The position numbers and the translations under genes are program-made. From Pseudomonas asuensis (GTDB lineage: Bacteria; Pseudomonadota; Gammaproteobacteria; Pseudomonadales; Pseudomonadaceae), in contig NZ_BMNW01000005.1 in the NCBI RefSeq assembly GCF_014646755.1, positions 310,001-374,000 on the forward strand: DNA of 64,000 nt, read 5' to 3'. This document shows, in pieces, positions 1-9,279 of the stretch. The notes beneath the pieces are model-generated. The model saw nothing but the letters and a program-made list of their open reading frames with translations, did no database searches and was not told where the DNA came from. Within the stretch, counting starts at the first letter, position 1. Every line of letters begins with the position of its first letter.

Positions 1-500
1 TGCTTTGTGTAGTGGCAGGGTATTACATCAGCGGCGCGTTCTCGCCTCGGTCGATGTATGCGGTTACCACCAAGAACAATGAGTTGTGGAAAGCTCGCAA
101 CCAGACGCGGAACCTCAAGGTCCGGGCGATTCTCAATGAAGGCGCGCAAACCGTACCGGCTTCTGCCACGCTGGAGGAGGTGCTGCACACCTTTCGCGAG
201 CAAATCGTCAAGTTCGTGTATGTGATTGACGAGAATGACCTGCTGATCAAGATCGTGGCGCTTCGAGACCTCAATAGGGCTCAGGCAGCCGGCACATTGG
301 ATTCGAGCCTTCTGGCCAGAGATCTTCCCAGCCATACGCTTCCCCTGCTTCACCCCTACGATAACCTCACCGTCGCGCTGGAAGCCTTCCTGAATCACCC
401 CGGTGAGCGGCTACCGGTGGTGGAGAGTCAGGCCTGCCCCCGGCTTTTGGGTTATGTGTCGAAAAGCCAGGTGCTGGCGCATCTGAAGCTTTACTTATGA
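1..500 (+). CDS. ClC-type chloride channel/antiporter, C-terminal CBS part (5' truncated)
   Basis: The frame is open from the left edge, so only the C-terminus is present. The visible ~165 residues begin with a short hydrophobic stretch and an SPRS(M)Y turn of the kind that follows the last helix of ClC proteins. Two CBS repeats follow, roughly residues 38-95 (with FVYVIDENDLLIKIV) and 105-162 (with RLPVVES and LLGYVSKSQVL). CBS pairs bind adenine nucleotides and gate ClC transport. The gene ends at a TGA overlapping a following ATG. The membrane channel domain lies outside the window, so the assignment rests on the CBS pair and the short junction; another CBS-tailed membrane protein cannot be excluded. 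Confidence 0.6.
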   Translation, partial: LCVVAGYYISGAFSPRSMYAVTTKNNELWKARNQTRNLKVRAILNEGAQTVPASATLEEVLHTFREQIVKFVYVIDENDLLIKIVALRDLNRAQAAGTLDSSLLARDLPSHTLPLLHPYDNLTVALEAFLNHPGERLPVVESQACPRLLGYVSKSQVLAHLKLYL

Positions 501-832
501 AGACCTGTAGCCGTGTCTTAAATGCACCTGAATGTCAGAGCGCCTCTGGCAGAGGCTACCGCCTGGCTATCAGGTATGACTTCGCCATCAAACTACTTGG
601 CCAGCAACGCTGTGCGATAGGAAGACAGGCTATTCATAGCCACCCTGCCGCAAGTCTCACTACACGTTCTGTCAGACTTCCTACCCAAGCCTTTACTCAC
701 CTTTTCTTTACTGCGTGGTCAAAGCGATCATCTGTCGAGCGTCTCGCATGGACACGTGCGCCGTGCCTGTTCTAATCAGCACCGGCTCACGCTCGACTCG
801 CTTTATTAATTTACCTGACAGGAGTGGCCTGC
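501..832. other. Intergenic stretch, no supported gene
   Basis: 332 bases between the ClC tail and the HD-domain gene. A 92-codon frame from 497 overlaps the upstream stop (ATGA), but it has arginine/serine-rich composition with no family signature and no good ribosome site, so I do not call it. No tRNA fold or convincing terminator was seen. The right end carries the ribosome site (GGAG at 821-824) of the next gene. Confidence 0.5.
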
Positions 833-1399
833 ATGACACTAAGCGAATTAATGGGAACACTCCGCTTTCTCAAGGATGCCGAGATGTTGAAGGATACCCT
901 TCGCACGGCCTATACCCGTTCGGGAAAGCAGGAAAGCACCGCGGAACACACCTGGCGACTATGCCTCATGGCCATGGTGTACGAAGATGAACTCCAGGGT
1001 ATCGACTTTGCCAAGTTGCTGAAGATCTGCCTCATCCATGACCTGGGCGAAGCCATTAGTGGCGATATTCCCGCTGTACTGCAGCGGCCCGGCCTTAGCA
1101 AGTCGGGGCAGGAACGCAAAGACCTGCAAACCTTGCTGGCCTCGCTCCCACCGGAGCGTCAGGCGCGGTTTCTGGCGCTATGGGACGAGTACGAGAATGC
1201 CTCATCTCCAGAGGCCAAGCTCGCCAAAGGTCTGGATAAGCTCGAGACTATCCTTCAACACAACCAAGGCCTGAACCCACCGGACTTTGACTATGGTTTC
1301 AACCTGAACTACGGCCGCCAATACACCTCGGCACACCCCCTGTTGGCCGCAATCCGTGAGCAGCTGGACGAAGAAACCGAGCGAAAAACTGTCGTGTAA
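833..1399 (+). CDS. HD-domain phosphohydrolase, YfbR/HDDC2-like
   Basis: A 188-residue single-domain HD hydrolase. The metal ligands are visible in order: H39 in AEHT, the H69-D70 doublet in IHDLGE, and D135 in GLDKLE. This layout and length fit the YfbR/HDDC2 group, known to remove phosphate from deoxynucleoside 5'-monophosphates; the exact substrate here is inferred. The ATG at 833 was chosen over an upstream GTG at 824 because GGAG at 821-824 lies 8 bases before it and overlaps the GTG. The gene converges with the diguanylate cyclase gene with only 5 bases between their stops. Confidence 0.8.
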   Translation: MTLSELMGTLRFLKDAEMLKDTLRTAYTRSGKQESTAEHTWRLCLMAMVYEDELQGIDFAKLLKICLIHDLGEAISGDIPAVLQRPGLSKSGQERKDLQTLLASLPPERQARFLALWDEYENASSPEAKLAKGLDKLETILQHNQGLNPPDFDYGFNLNYGRQYTSAHPLLAAIREQLDEETERKTVV

Positions 1400-1404
1400 C
1401 AGGC

Positions 1405-3327
1405 TTACATCAAGTGATACCGGGCCTTTCCGGCCCGCTTTGCCTCGTACATGGCGGTGTCGGCAGTATTGATAAGGTCATCTGCCGTACGGGCCGAGCC
1501 CGGTATGTAGAGCGTGATGCCTATGCTGGCACTTACCTTGGCCTCATAGCTGTCCAGCCAGATCGGCTTCTGGATTTTCTCAAGCAGTTGACCCGCTAGT
1601 CGACATGCGTCGTTCACTCCGTCGACCAGCCCTTCCAGAATGACCGTAAACTCATCGCCACCCAAGCGGATGGCCTCATCGGACTTACGGATACTACCTT
1701 GCAGTCGTTTCGCGATTTCAATGAGTAACGCATCGCCTGCATTATGGCCCTGAGCATCATTGACGGCCTTGAAACCATCTAGATCAAGAAACAGTAGTGC
1801 CAGCGTCGCCCGATTGCGCTCAGCCCGTGCAATGGCCTTGGGCAGGACCTCCAGCAGTGCGCGCCGGTTCAGCAACCCCGTTAGCGCATCGTGACGCGCC
1901 TCGTGCTCACGCCTCGCTTCGGCAGCCTTGCGCTCAGAAATATCGTGCAGAAAGGCACTAAAGAAAGATTGTCCCTCTACATTCAGCGCTCGAAGGCGTA
2001 TCTCTATTGGAATATCGGACCCATCTCGCCGTAGCGCAGGCAACTCCAATCGTTGATTGAGAACCTTAGCTTCCCGAGTCGCCAGGTAGCGCGCCATTCC
2101 TGCCAGATGCGCTTCACGCATCGAAGGAGGAATAATCAGCTCACTTACTGGCTGACCCAAGGCCTCCTCCACTGTCCAGCCAAACGTTTCGACTGCCTGA
2201 CGGTTCCAGGCTGTGATAATGCCGAGCTCATCCACACGGACATAAGCATCATTGGCATGCTCGATCACACTACTAAGCTCCGCCTCACGGCGACGAAGCG
2301 CCTGCTCGGACTGTAGCTGGTGCGCCATCGCCTGAGATAACTGCTCATTGGCACGTTGAAGCTCATAGGTTCGAAGCACTACGCGCTGCTCCAGATCCTC
2401 CCTCAAGGCCGCCAGTGCTTCTTCGGCTTCCTTACGCGCATGGATATCGGTAACGATCGTCACAATACTGCTGGCATTACCGTTTTGATCTTCCAGCCGG
2501 CTGACATTCAAACGAACCCATATCGAATTGCCCTGCTTGTTGAGTGCGCGCCGCTCCAGGTCGATGGCATCTACCTTTCCGGTAATCAACCCTTCAGCCA
2601 GCTGCTTGAACTCGGCTAGATCGTCTGGATGAATGAGTTCCCAGAACGTCAGCTTCTTGATTTCATCGCGGCTGTAACCCAGCATTCGACAGAGTGCATC
2701 ATTGATATCGATCCAATGATCATTTTTGCCTACCAGGGAAATCCCTACCGCGGCCCGCTCGAAAATAGCCCGAAAGCGGGCCTCGCGTGTTTCGAAGACC
2801 GCTTTGGAGCGCTTGACATGGCTGCGGGCCAGCAATGCTGTTTCGCGAAGCTGAACCTCGTGGCAGATCAGGGCGGCCAGATCATTGAGGATCTCAAGCT
2901 CTTCGGTCGCCAGCCTACGAGGCGCCGTATCCATAACGCAGAGCGCCCCAAGCGCCAGCCCCTCAATACTGGTAATGGGAATTCCGGCATAGAAGCGGAT
3001 GTGTTTGCTGCCGGTAACCAGAAAATGGTTTTTGAATCGCTCGTCTAGTGTCGTGTTCTCAACAAAAACGGCTTTCTGAGCCAGTACGGTGTGAACACAA
3101 AAGGAAGACTCCCGGCTGGTTTCCACCATATCCAGACCAATTTGGGACTTGAACCATTGCCGTTTGTCATCCACCAGCGAGATAAAGGCAATAGGCATCC
3201 CGAGGGTGCGTACCGCCAGTCGGGTAATCCGGTCAAAAAACGGTTCTGCAGGCGAGTCCATCAGTGCGAGCGCATTCAAAACACGCAAGCGTTCGCTTTC
3301 ATAAGACAGATCGGTCGTTGGCAACAT
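1405..3327 (-). CDS. GAF-PAS-PAS-GGDEF diguanylate cyclase
   Basis: A 640-residue cytoplasmic sensor enzyme with no membrane segment. Domains in order: GAF about 25-155, PAS about 185-305, a short coiled region, PAS about 345-470, and GGDEF about 480-640. The active-site GGDEF is intact at 556-560, and an RxxD inhibitory site (RKSD, 547-550) stands exactly five residues before it. It should therefore make c-di-GMP from two GTP and be product-inhibited. No EAL domain is present. The signal sensed is unknown. It is divergent from the antiporter gene. The ribosome site before ATG 3327 is weak. The gene fits a surface-attachment theme with the curlin and GH5 genes, but that link is inference. Confidence 0.9.
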   Translation of the reverse strand: MLPTTDLSYESERLRVLNALALMDSPAEPFFDRITRLAVRTLGMPIAFISLVDDKRQWFKSQIGLDMVETSRESSFCVHTVLAQKAVFVENTTLDERFKNHFLVTGSKHIRFYAGIPITSIEGLALGALCVMDTAPRRLATEELEILNDLAALICHEVQLRETALLARSHVKRSKAVFETREARFRAIFERAAVGISLVGKNDHWIDINDALCRMLGYSRDEIKKLTFWELIHPDDLAEFKQLAEGLITGKVDAIDLERRALNKQGNSIWVRLNVSRLEDQNGNASSIVTIVTDIHARKEAEEALAALREDLEQRVVLRTYELQRANEQLSQAMAHQLQSEQALRRREAELSSVIEHANDAYVRVDELGIITAWNRQAVETFGWTVEEALGQPVSELIIPPSMREAHLAGMARYLATREAKVLNQRLELPALRRDGSDIPIEIRLRALNVEGQSFFSAFLHDISERKAAEARREHEARHDALTGLLNRRALLEVLPKAIARAERNRATLALLFLDLDGFKAVNDAQGHNAGDALLIEIAKRLQGSIRKSDEAIRLGGDEFTVILEGLVDGVNDACRLAGQLLEKIQKPIWLDSYEAKVSASIGITLYIPGSARTADDLINTADTAMYEAKRAGKARYHLM

Positions 3328-3509
3328 GAAAATGGCCGGACAAAGGCAGAGACTATTTCATAGTCTGACAGATAACTACCCGCTTCTGCTCACACGCATT
3401 TATCTGCTCAGCTCTGTGCTCTTGATAATGTTTTGATTTAACGATCTGAACCAGTGCGACCTGTCATGCCTCGAAACATAACGTTTTGACATCAGGTATC
3501 CATAAGCGC

Positions 3510-4859
3510 ATGACTTTCATTCAATGGGCGGGCGTACTCAGTACATTACTGCTGATTCTAGCCCTGGCATCAGCCTACCTTCGCTGGCTTCCTGTTACTA
3601 CATCGGTAGTCTGTCTGATGTTTGGAATTGCTATTGGACCAATGGGGCTGGGCTTATGGCAAGACAGCTTTCAAGACGTAGCCCCCTGGATGGAGCACCT
3701 GACAGAGGTTGCCGTCTTGATCTCGCTATTTGTCACAGGACTCAAATTACGCCTCCCCCTGACAGACCCAGCCTGGCGAGGCGCCTACATGTTGGCCGGA
3801 CCGATCATGCTGCTTTGTATCACCGGCACCACTCTTGCCTGCCATTATCTGCTCGGGCTTAACTGGGGCACGTCACTCCTGATTGGCGCGGTGCTCGCAC
3901 CTACTGACCCCGTCCTGGCTGGATTGGTACAGGTCGTTCATGCACGCGACTTTGACCGGGTGCGCTACTCACTGTCCGGCGAGGCTGGGCTCAACGATGG
4001 CACAGCGTTTCCCTTTGTCGCACTGGCGCTTCTGGTAATGCACCATGACAGTGTACAGGCCGACTGGCTGGGTCAGTGGGCTTTGCACCGCCTGGTCTGG
4101 GCCGTGCCGGCGGGTCTTGTAATCGGTTACACCCTGGGACGGTTAATGGGCAGGCTATCCATTTACCTGCGCATCAAGCATCGTGACAGTGTTATCTCCC
4201 CCAATGACTTCCTCGCCCTGGCTCTGATAGGCCTGGCTTATGTGCTGGCTGACCTGGTTGGTGCGTGGGGTTTTCTTGCTGTATTTGCTGCCGGCGTTGG
4301 GTTGCGCCGCGAAGAGGTCTCCTCCTCGGGTTACGCCAAAATCCCTTCTGAGGAGCAGACTCAGCCTGTACTGGGCCATATAACGGGATCCGTTGTACAG
4401 GCTAACCAACCCGATGATGAGAAACTGACCAGCCCCACTGTAGCGGCTGGCGTATTGATGGGCGACATGCTGGCCTTTGGCAACCTGCTGGAGCGCTCTT
4501 TGGAAGTATTGCTGGTCACGCTGTTGGGCGTACTGCTCTACCCCCACTGGGACTGGCGCGCTGTAGGGCTGGCCCTGCTGCTATTTTGTGTCATTCGGCC
4601 CTTGAGCGTACGCCTGCTGATGGGGCGAAATTGGGCAAGCCCTGCCCAACGCACCTTAATCGGCTGGTTCGGCATACGTGGGATCGGCAGCCTGTATTAT
4701 TTAAGCTATGCCTTGAATCATGGCCTTACAGAAGGCTCACTCAAAGACAGTGTAGACATCACACTAACAGTCGTAACATTCAGTATTCTACTGCATGGCA
4801 TCAGTACCCAGCCCTTGCTGGATCGTTACGAACGCAAGCATGCATCTGAGCAGAAATAA
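3510..4859 (+). CDS. Na+(K+)/H+ antiporter, CPA1 (NhaP-type)
   Basis: A 449-residue inner-membrane protein with about 12 hydrophobic segments. The family core is visible as GAVLAPTDPVLAG followed by GEAGLNDGTAFPF, the paired motifs carrying the ion-binding aspartates of CPA1 antiporters. A hydrophilic loop of about 50 residues sits around residues 270-320 before the last membrane block. It exchanges monovalent cations for protons, supporting pH and salt balance. ATG 3510 was preferred to a TTG at 3486 because the protein then begins right before the first membrane helix; neither has a strong ribosome site. It converges with the response regulator gene. Confidence 0.85.
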   Translation: MTFIQWAGVLSTLLLILALASAYLRWLPVTTSVVCLMFGIAIGPMGLGLWQDSFQDVAPWMEHLTEVAVLISLFVTGLKLRLPLTDPAWRGAYMLAGPIMLLCITGTTLACHYLLGLNWGTSLLIGAVLAPTDPVLAGLVQVVHARDFDRVRYSLSGEAGLNDGTAFPFVALALLVMHHDSVQADWLGQWALHRLVWAVPAGLVIGYTLGRLMGRLSIYLRIKHRDSVISPNDFLALALIGLAYVLADLVGAWGFLAVFAAGVGLRREEVSSSGYAKIPSEEQTQPVLGHITGSVVQANQPDDEKLTSPTVAAGVLMGDMLAFGNLLERSLEVLLVTLLGVLLYPHWDWRAVGLALLLFCVIRPLSVRLLMGRNWASPAQRTLIGWFGIRGIGSLYYLSYALNHGLTEGSLKDSVDITLTVVTFSILLHGISTQPLLDRYERKHASEQK

Positions 4860-4871
4860 TACAGGATAACG

Positions 4872-5234
4872 TCAGAAGGTATCAGTCAGGGCCTTGACCG
4901 TGTCGATGACCTTGAAGACATCAAAAGGCTTTTCAAAAATAGCATCGAACAAATGTTGATTCTGTTGGGCGATATGCGCCTGGGCCCCGGTCGTCAAGAT
5001 GATCGGAGTCTCCCCTAGCATGGGGTGATCATGAATGGCCTGAGCCAATTCGAGGCCATTCATTACAGGCATCATGAAGTCCGTAACAACCAGTGCCGGC
5101 TGCTCGCGTAGCAGGATATCCAGAGCCTTCTGCCCGTTGCTGGCTGTTCTGACCTGAAAGCCGGCGTCCTCAAGTGCAAACGAGAGAATTTCGGCGATTA
5201 AAAACTCATCATCGACCACCAGAATCGTCGTCAT
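4872..5234 (-). CDS. Single-domain response regulator (CheY-like), KaiC partner
   Basis: A 120-residue stand-alone receiver. The acidic pocket is D8-D9, the phospho-acceptor D52 lies in VVTDFMMP, the switch Thr is T81/T82 and the conserved lysine is K102 in EKPFD. There is no output domain, so it acts by protein-protein contact or phosphorelay. It starts 27 bases after the stop of the KaiC-like gene on the same strand and is probably co-transcribed. This suggests it serves the KaiC-like ATPase or a histidine kinase acting with it; no kinase is adjacent. Confidence 0.85.
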   Translation of the reverse strand: MTTILVVDDEFLIAEILSFALEDAGFQVRTASNGQKALDILLREQPALVVTDFMMPVMNGLELAQAIHDHPMLGETPIILTTGAQAHIAQQNQHLFDAIFEKPFDVFKVIDTVKALTDTF

Positions 5235-5261
5235 GTCTTTACCTTCCTTGTAATGACGACA

Positions 5262-6692
5262 TCAGCCCTGACAGTTCGACGTTGCTGAGCCTGAGAGAAC
5301 CATCTCCGCATTTCTGAAAGCCTTAGCTAAATCAATACCATTACTGCTGATGACAATCTCCCGAAGCGTTGGGTCGAAACCACTGTCCCGTACTTTCAGG
5401 ATGGAGATGACCCGTTTGAGTTCAGCATTCAATTCCGCATAACGCATCATGAACAGATTGTCCGTAATACCTGACAATTCAGGTGCAGGGGCATGGATAT
5501 CCGCCCCAAAAAGATCCTTCATCTCCCAGGTACCGTAGACGGTGACCCCCATGGCCCTGAGTTCATTGCTCAACGCGGTGAAGAACTCCATCAGCCGGTC
5601 TTCCTTGACAGCCAGCCGAGCAATGGCACCCAGGCTGTCGATCAACACCCGTGTGGCCTTGAGACGACGGACTTCATTAATGATTAGGTGCCCAACCTTA
5701 TCCAGTTGAAGCTCAACGGTGGGCTGCCAGTGAATATGGACAGCGCCATTGTCTATCAAGCTCCCCAAGGCGAACCCCATATTATGCGCCTTGATCTTGA
5801 GCCGCTCGGGTGTCTCGTAAAATCCAAAGATCACCCCGGGCTCCTCAACAGAAGACTGCGCAATAAAACCCAGGCCTAGAGACGTCTTGCCGCTTCCCGA
5901 CGGCCCCATCAGTAAGGAAATAGATGACCGGTTAAGGCCGCCTTCCAGCATCTGGTCGAAGCAAGGCAACCCTGTGCTGACGCGGCGCTCATCGATCGCT
6001 TCTGGACGATAAGTCTTTTCGTAAACAGCTTCGAGCCGAGGGTAAACCACAAATCCATCTTCGGTGATCTGGTACTCGTGCAGCCCTGTAATCGCCTTGC
6101 TACCACGAGTTTTGCGCAGACTCATACGACGTATAGAACGCGCACCATGTATCTCTTCCCCCACATCCAGCACCCCATCGACCATGGTGAGCTCCGGGCT
6201 ACCATCGTCCAGACGCGAGCTGGTCAGGAACAGAACCGTACAATTGGCAAAGGCAGCATGGGCCTGCAACTCGGCGATAAACCGCTTGGTATCCAGGGGG
6301 GTATCGGCTTTAGAGCGGGCATTCAGCAGTCCATCGACCACTAACAGTGTTGCCTTTTGCCGGGAGATCTCTCGACGTATCAGCTTGACGACAGGCTCCA
6401 GCCCTTCCTGCTCCATGGTATCGAACGCGCTGAGGTACTGGATATCACCGCCTACCCGACTGTGATCAAAGAAGCTGAGCGTGGAAAGAAACTGGAACAT
6501 CCGCTCGTGCGGCTCGGACAGCAGCGTTGCAAACAAGACACGCTCGCCACGATGCACATGATTGAAGGCAATCTGATTAGCCAGAATCGTCTTACCAGAA
6601 CCGGGCCGGCCCTGAATAACATAGGACGCACCGGCAACAAAGCCGCCTTGCAATAAGGTATCCAGCCCTTCGATTCCACTCTTCAGACGCAT
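5262..6692 (-). CDS. KaiC-like double RecA-fold ATPase
   Basis: A 476-residue protein with two RecA-like KaiC domains. Walker A motifs are GRPGSGKT at 28-35 and GPSGSGKT at 263-270, and each domain opens with the KaiC-type entry (SGIEGLDTLLQGG and STGLPCFDQMLEGG). Walker B-like strands are LLVVDGLL and VLIDSLG. KaiC homologues outside cyanobacteria occur without KaiA/KaiB and are linked to stress or signalling, often beside receivers or kinases, as here. ATG 6692 is chosen over a TTG at 6719 because homologues begin just before the SGIEGLD motif. The first gene of a two-gene operon with the response regulator. No kaiB is in the window. Confidence 0.85.
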   Translation of the reverse strand: MRLKSGIEGLDTLLQGGFVAGASYVIQGRPGSGKTILANQIAFNHVHRGERVLFATLLSEPHERMFQFLSTLSFFDHSRVGGDIQYLSAFDTMEQEGLEPVVKLIRREISRQKATLLVVDGLLNARSKADTPLDTKRFIAELQAHAAFANCTVLFLTSSRLDDGSPELTMVDGVLDVGEEIHGARSIRRMSLRKTRGSKAITGLHEYQITEDGFVVYPRLEAVYEKTYRPEAIDERRVSTGLPCFDQMLEGGLNRSSISLLMGPSGSGKTSLGLGFIAQSSVEEPGVIFGFYETPERLKIKAHNMGFALGSLIDNGAVHIHWQPTVELQLDKVGHLIINEVRRLKATRVLIDSLGAIARLAVKEDRLMEFFTALSNELRAMGVTVYGTWEMKDLFGADIHAPAPELSGITDNLFMMRYAELNAELKRVISILKVRDSGFDPTLREIVISSNGIDLAKAFRNAEMVLSGSATSNCQG

Positions 6693-6941
6693 TAACTGCT
6701 TCAATTCGATCCGCCCCAACGAAGGTTAGATATAGTCATTGACCGACCACGCCATGGCGTGCCGGATCAGGCCGCTAAGACTATGACTCGACGCCTTAAA
6801 TATCCAGGCGAATGGCCTGGCGAGGTGCCTAAGGCACTCACAAGACAAGACAAATGAGTAAGAGTTCTCAGACGTGAAGAATATGGCCATGAAGGCCATG
6901 TCTAAAGAAGCAGGAGCGGCAAGCGCCGCCCCTGAAAAGAC

Positions 6942-7580
6942 TTATTTATCAGGTTGCGGAGTCATGCGCAGATAGGGGCGCAGCGCCTGATACCCTTTCG
7001 GGAAGCGCTGTTTGATTTCGTCTTCATCCTTGAGCGAGGGCACGATGACGACATCACCGCCCTGCTCCCAGTTGGCGGGCGTAGCGACTTTGTGGTTATC
7101 GGTCAGCTGAAGCGAGTCGATGACGCGCAGGATCTCATTGAAGTTACGTCCCGTGCTGGCCGGGTACGTGATGATCAGCCGGACTTTCTTGTTCGGGTCT
7201 ATAACAAACAGCGAGCGCACCGTTAGCGAGTCGTTCGCGTTAGGGTGAATCATGTCGTACAGGCCTGAAACCTTTCGATCCTCATCGGCAATGATCGGGA
7301 AATTGACCGTCGTGCTCTGGGTGTCGTTGATGTCCTCAATCCAGCGACGGTGGGAATCAGCCGGATCGACTGACAGGGCTATAACCTTGACGTTACGGGC
7401 TGCGAATTCATCCTTCAGCTTGGCTGTAAATCCCAGCTCTGTTGTACAGACGGGCGTGAAATCAGCCGGGTGAGAAAACAACACGCCCCAGCTATTGCCC
7501 AGCCACTCATGGAAACGAATGTGGCCTTCGCTGGAATCCTGTTCGAAATCGGGTGCTATGTCGCCCAATCTAAGGCTCAT
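6942..7580 (-). CDS. 1-Cys peroxiredoxin (Prx6 family)
   Basis: A 212-residue thiol peroxidase. The peroxidatic cysteine is C45 in the motif PVCTTE, and the length plus the long C-terminal arm (around AVATPANWEQGGDV-type sequence) match Prx6/1-Cys peroxiredoxins rather than AhpC. It reduces hydrogen peroxide and organic peroxides in the cytoplasm. ATG 7580 is set by a near-perfect ribosome site, AGGAGG, 6 bases upstream; the longer frame from 7613 is not needed. A G+C-rich inverted repeat around 6912-6935 may end the transcript. A second, AhpC-type system lies at 50.7-53 kb. Confidence 0.9.
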   Translation of the reverse strand: MSLRLGDIAPDFEQDSSEGHIRFHEWLGNSWGVLFSHPADFTPVCTTELGFTAKLKDEFAARNVKVIALSVDPADSHRRWIEDINDTQSTTVNFPIIADEDRKVSGLYDMIHPNANDSLTVRSLFVIDPNKKVRLIITYPASTGRNFNEILRVIDSLQLTDNHKVATPANWEQGGDVVIVPSLKDEDEIKQRFPKGYQALRPYLRMTPQPDK

Positions 7581-7638
7581 AATGATCCTCCTGTATCGGT
7601 TCGAGATGACCACTCGCCAAGCGAATGGCCTGGATAAG

Positions 7639-8226
7639 TTAAGCCCGGTATCGTGATGTTCGCTCGATCTGATCCTGTAACTGGTAAAGAAATGTGAAAC
7701 CTTCCTCCCAGCGCTCGTGACCAGACTTCACATTGATGTGACCGACATTCGTCAGGATCGTTGAGATTGCGCCCCAGGCTGCCGCTAACTGCCGAGCGCG
7801 CTCAGGGGTTGCAGCCGGGTCGTTACTGGAGCCAACCAGCAGAGCAGGAAATGGCAGGGCCTGCCGATGCAATGGAGCGAAATTTCTTAGGGGCTCAGGG
7901 CAGTTGGGTCGCTCGACATCGGCTGGCGCGATCAGTAGTGCACCGGCTACACGCCGCGCAAGCTCAGGCTCCGCTTGTAGAGCCCAATGCGCTACGGTTG
8001 CACAACCCAGGCTATGGGCAATAAGAATCACTGGTGCCTGACTGATTTCGATGCAATGGGAGAGCGCTGCAACCCAGTCCCTGCGCTGCGGCACGAACCA
8101 GTCTTTCTGCTCTACCCGCGCAGAGTTGGGTAATGACCGCTGCCAATGGCTTTGCCAATGCCTTTCAGGCGAGCCTTGCCAGCCGGGAACAATCAAGTAC
8201 TGCATCGATACACTATGCATGGCCAT
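7639..8226 (-). CDS. RBBP9/YdeN-type alpha/beta hydrolase
   Basis: A 195-residue small serine hydrolase. It begins with the family signature LIVPGWQGSPERHWQ and has the nucleophile elbow AHSLG with S72; the acid and histidine are likely the D in VGSSNDPAA and the H in NVGHIN, the usual YdeN/RBBP9 triad. The substrate is not known for most of the family. Four in-frame ATGs occur in the first eight codons (8226, 8220, 8205 and a near neighbour) and no clear ribosome site separates them, so the start is uncertain by a few residues. It is 58 bases downstream of the peroxiredoxin start on the same strand order, possibly a separate transcript. Confidence 0.75.
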   Translation of the reverse strand: MAMHSVSMQYLIVPGWQGSPERHWQSHWQRSLPNSARVEQKDWFVPQRRDWVAALSHCIEISQAPVILIAHSLGCATVAHWALQAEPELARRVAGALLIAPADVERPNCPEPLRNFAPLHRQALPFPALLVGSSNDPAATPERARQLAAAWGAISTILTNVGHINVKSGHERWEEGFTFLYQLQDQIERTSRYRA

Positions 8227-8666
8227 CGCCTATCAAGGGGTCATAGCCGCAGTGTAAGCAGCCCTAAAAAAAGCACAAAAGAATAAAAAATGATGTATTC
8301 ATACTTTTATTGAATATGGGCTTCTCTAGCTTTTATTGGTGAGATTGCTACCTAGAGAATACAAATGCCCTGACTGGCACTGGTGCTCTTTATGAAGGGA
8401 AGATTGATACTTTTTAATTTCGAGCGCTTTTTAAAGCTGACAAGTCCTTTAAAGAGCGGCTCAAAAGAATGCCGCTTTTATATATAGCCTGACGGTAGAG
8501 CATGGAGGCATTAAGGATATGTCTACTTCTTTCTCAAGAGTCGATTTGACAGCGTAAGAAACGATTACCTATTAAGAGAACAGCCTAAGCGTAAATTACA
8601 GACGCGGAAAACGCATAGGCAAGCGAAGCGTTACATACTAAAAGCGATGGCGACCACGCTTAAAAC
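8227..8666. other. AT-rich intergenic stretch
   Basis: About 440 bases with clearly lower G+C than the flanks, including runs of A and T around 8270-8330. Only frames of about 30 codons occur and none has a family signature. I see no tRNA, repeat or clear terminator. Together with the small genes that follow it forms the lightest part of the window, which may reflect transferred DNA or long untranslated leaders. Confidence 0.5.
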
Positions 8667-8906
8667 TTATCTCCCTATAGTTTGCACAATAGCCGCACCA
8701 CTGAACTCTTCCATACGCAATAGCTTTAGCGAAGCAAGAAAGGCCCGAGCCTGATGTTCACTGCGAAACTCGATGGATGGCCGTTGGGATTCAACGCAAT
8801 TGGCGGGTATATCTCTTTCCTCCCATACCACTGTTATTAACTTCCCTCGCAATGAACAGCTATGTAGCGTTCTTCCATCGCTGGTCTTGATTGTCCAAGC
8901 AACCAT
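8667..8906 (-). CDS. Small hypothetical protein, 79 aa
   Basis: A 79-residue soluble protein that I do not recognise. It opens with a beta-rich part (MVAWTIKTSDG, LITVVWEERD) and ends in a short helix (ARAFLASLKLLRMEEF). The ATG at 8906 has AGGT 7 bases upstream. It precedes no related gene but shares size, strand and local composition with the next small gene: both hold an aromatic/helix motif of the form A-W/F-x-A/V-S-I/L-K near the C-terminus. That likeness (ARAFLASLK versus AHAWVASIK) suggests the two are distant relatives. No function is proposed. Confidence 0.5.
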   Translation of the reverse strand: MVAWTIKTSDGRTLHSCSLRGKLITVVWEERDIPANCVESQRPSIEFRSEHQARAFLASLKLLRMEEFSGAAIVQTIGR

Positions 8907-8945
8907 ATAGTACCTGCGTAGTTAATTAAGGAGCGTTATGACTCT

Positions 8946-9212
8946 TTAAACCTTATCCAGACTCTTTTTGCTTTGAACGTAAAACTGTTTATCTATTTCA
9001 CGCTTGATACTTGCCACCCATGCATGCGCTTCCACCTGGCTCATCATGTGAGGTGAATTATTCCGCCTGGCTTCTAAAATAGTGGTCCCGCTCTGCTGAT
9101 TAAATATTCGCACAGCAAAGCCCTTGTCGCTCTCTTCCAGCACCTGGAAACCCAAGGGCAAAAACTGCGACTTCATATACAGGAGAACAGGTGCAGACAG
9201 TTCATTCGACAT
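8946..9212 (-). CDS. Small hypothetical protein, 88 aa
   Basis: An 88-residue soluble protein without a recognised family. The start ATG 9212 is supported by AAGGA 8 bases upstream. It has a short N-terminal helix, a strand region with IFNQQSGTTILEA and a C-terminal helix EAHAWVASIKREIDK. The latter resembles the end of the protein at 8667-8906, so the two may be diverged copies. It lies between that gene and a cold-shock gene on the same strand, all separated by 30-70 bases, and may share their regulation. Confidence 0.55.
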   Translation of the reverse strand: MSNELSAPVLLYMKSQFLPLGFQVLEESDKGFAVRIFNQQSGTTILEARRNNSPHMMSQVEAHAWVASIKREIDKQFYVQSKKSLDKV

Positions 9213-9255
9213 GGTTTTTCCTTACTTTACGCTCAGCTTATTGATAGACATGAAA

Positions 9256-9274
9256 AACCCCGCATTGCGGGGTT
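9256..9274 (-). terminator. Rho-independent terminator of the first cold-shock gene
   Basis: Arms AACCCC/GGGGTT with GC pairs closing the loop, followed on the minus strand by TTTTT. It starts 6 bases after the cold-shock stop at 9280. Its stem is almost the same as that of the second cold-shock gene at 10261. Confidence 0.85.
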
Positions 9275-9279
9275 CAGCA

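Noticed and set aside
497-775. 92-codon frame overlapping the ClC stop
   Set aside because: Only the ATGA overlap supports it. The sequence has no signature and looks like translated noncoding DNA.
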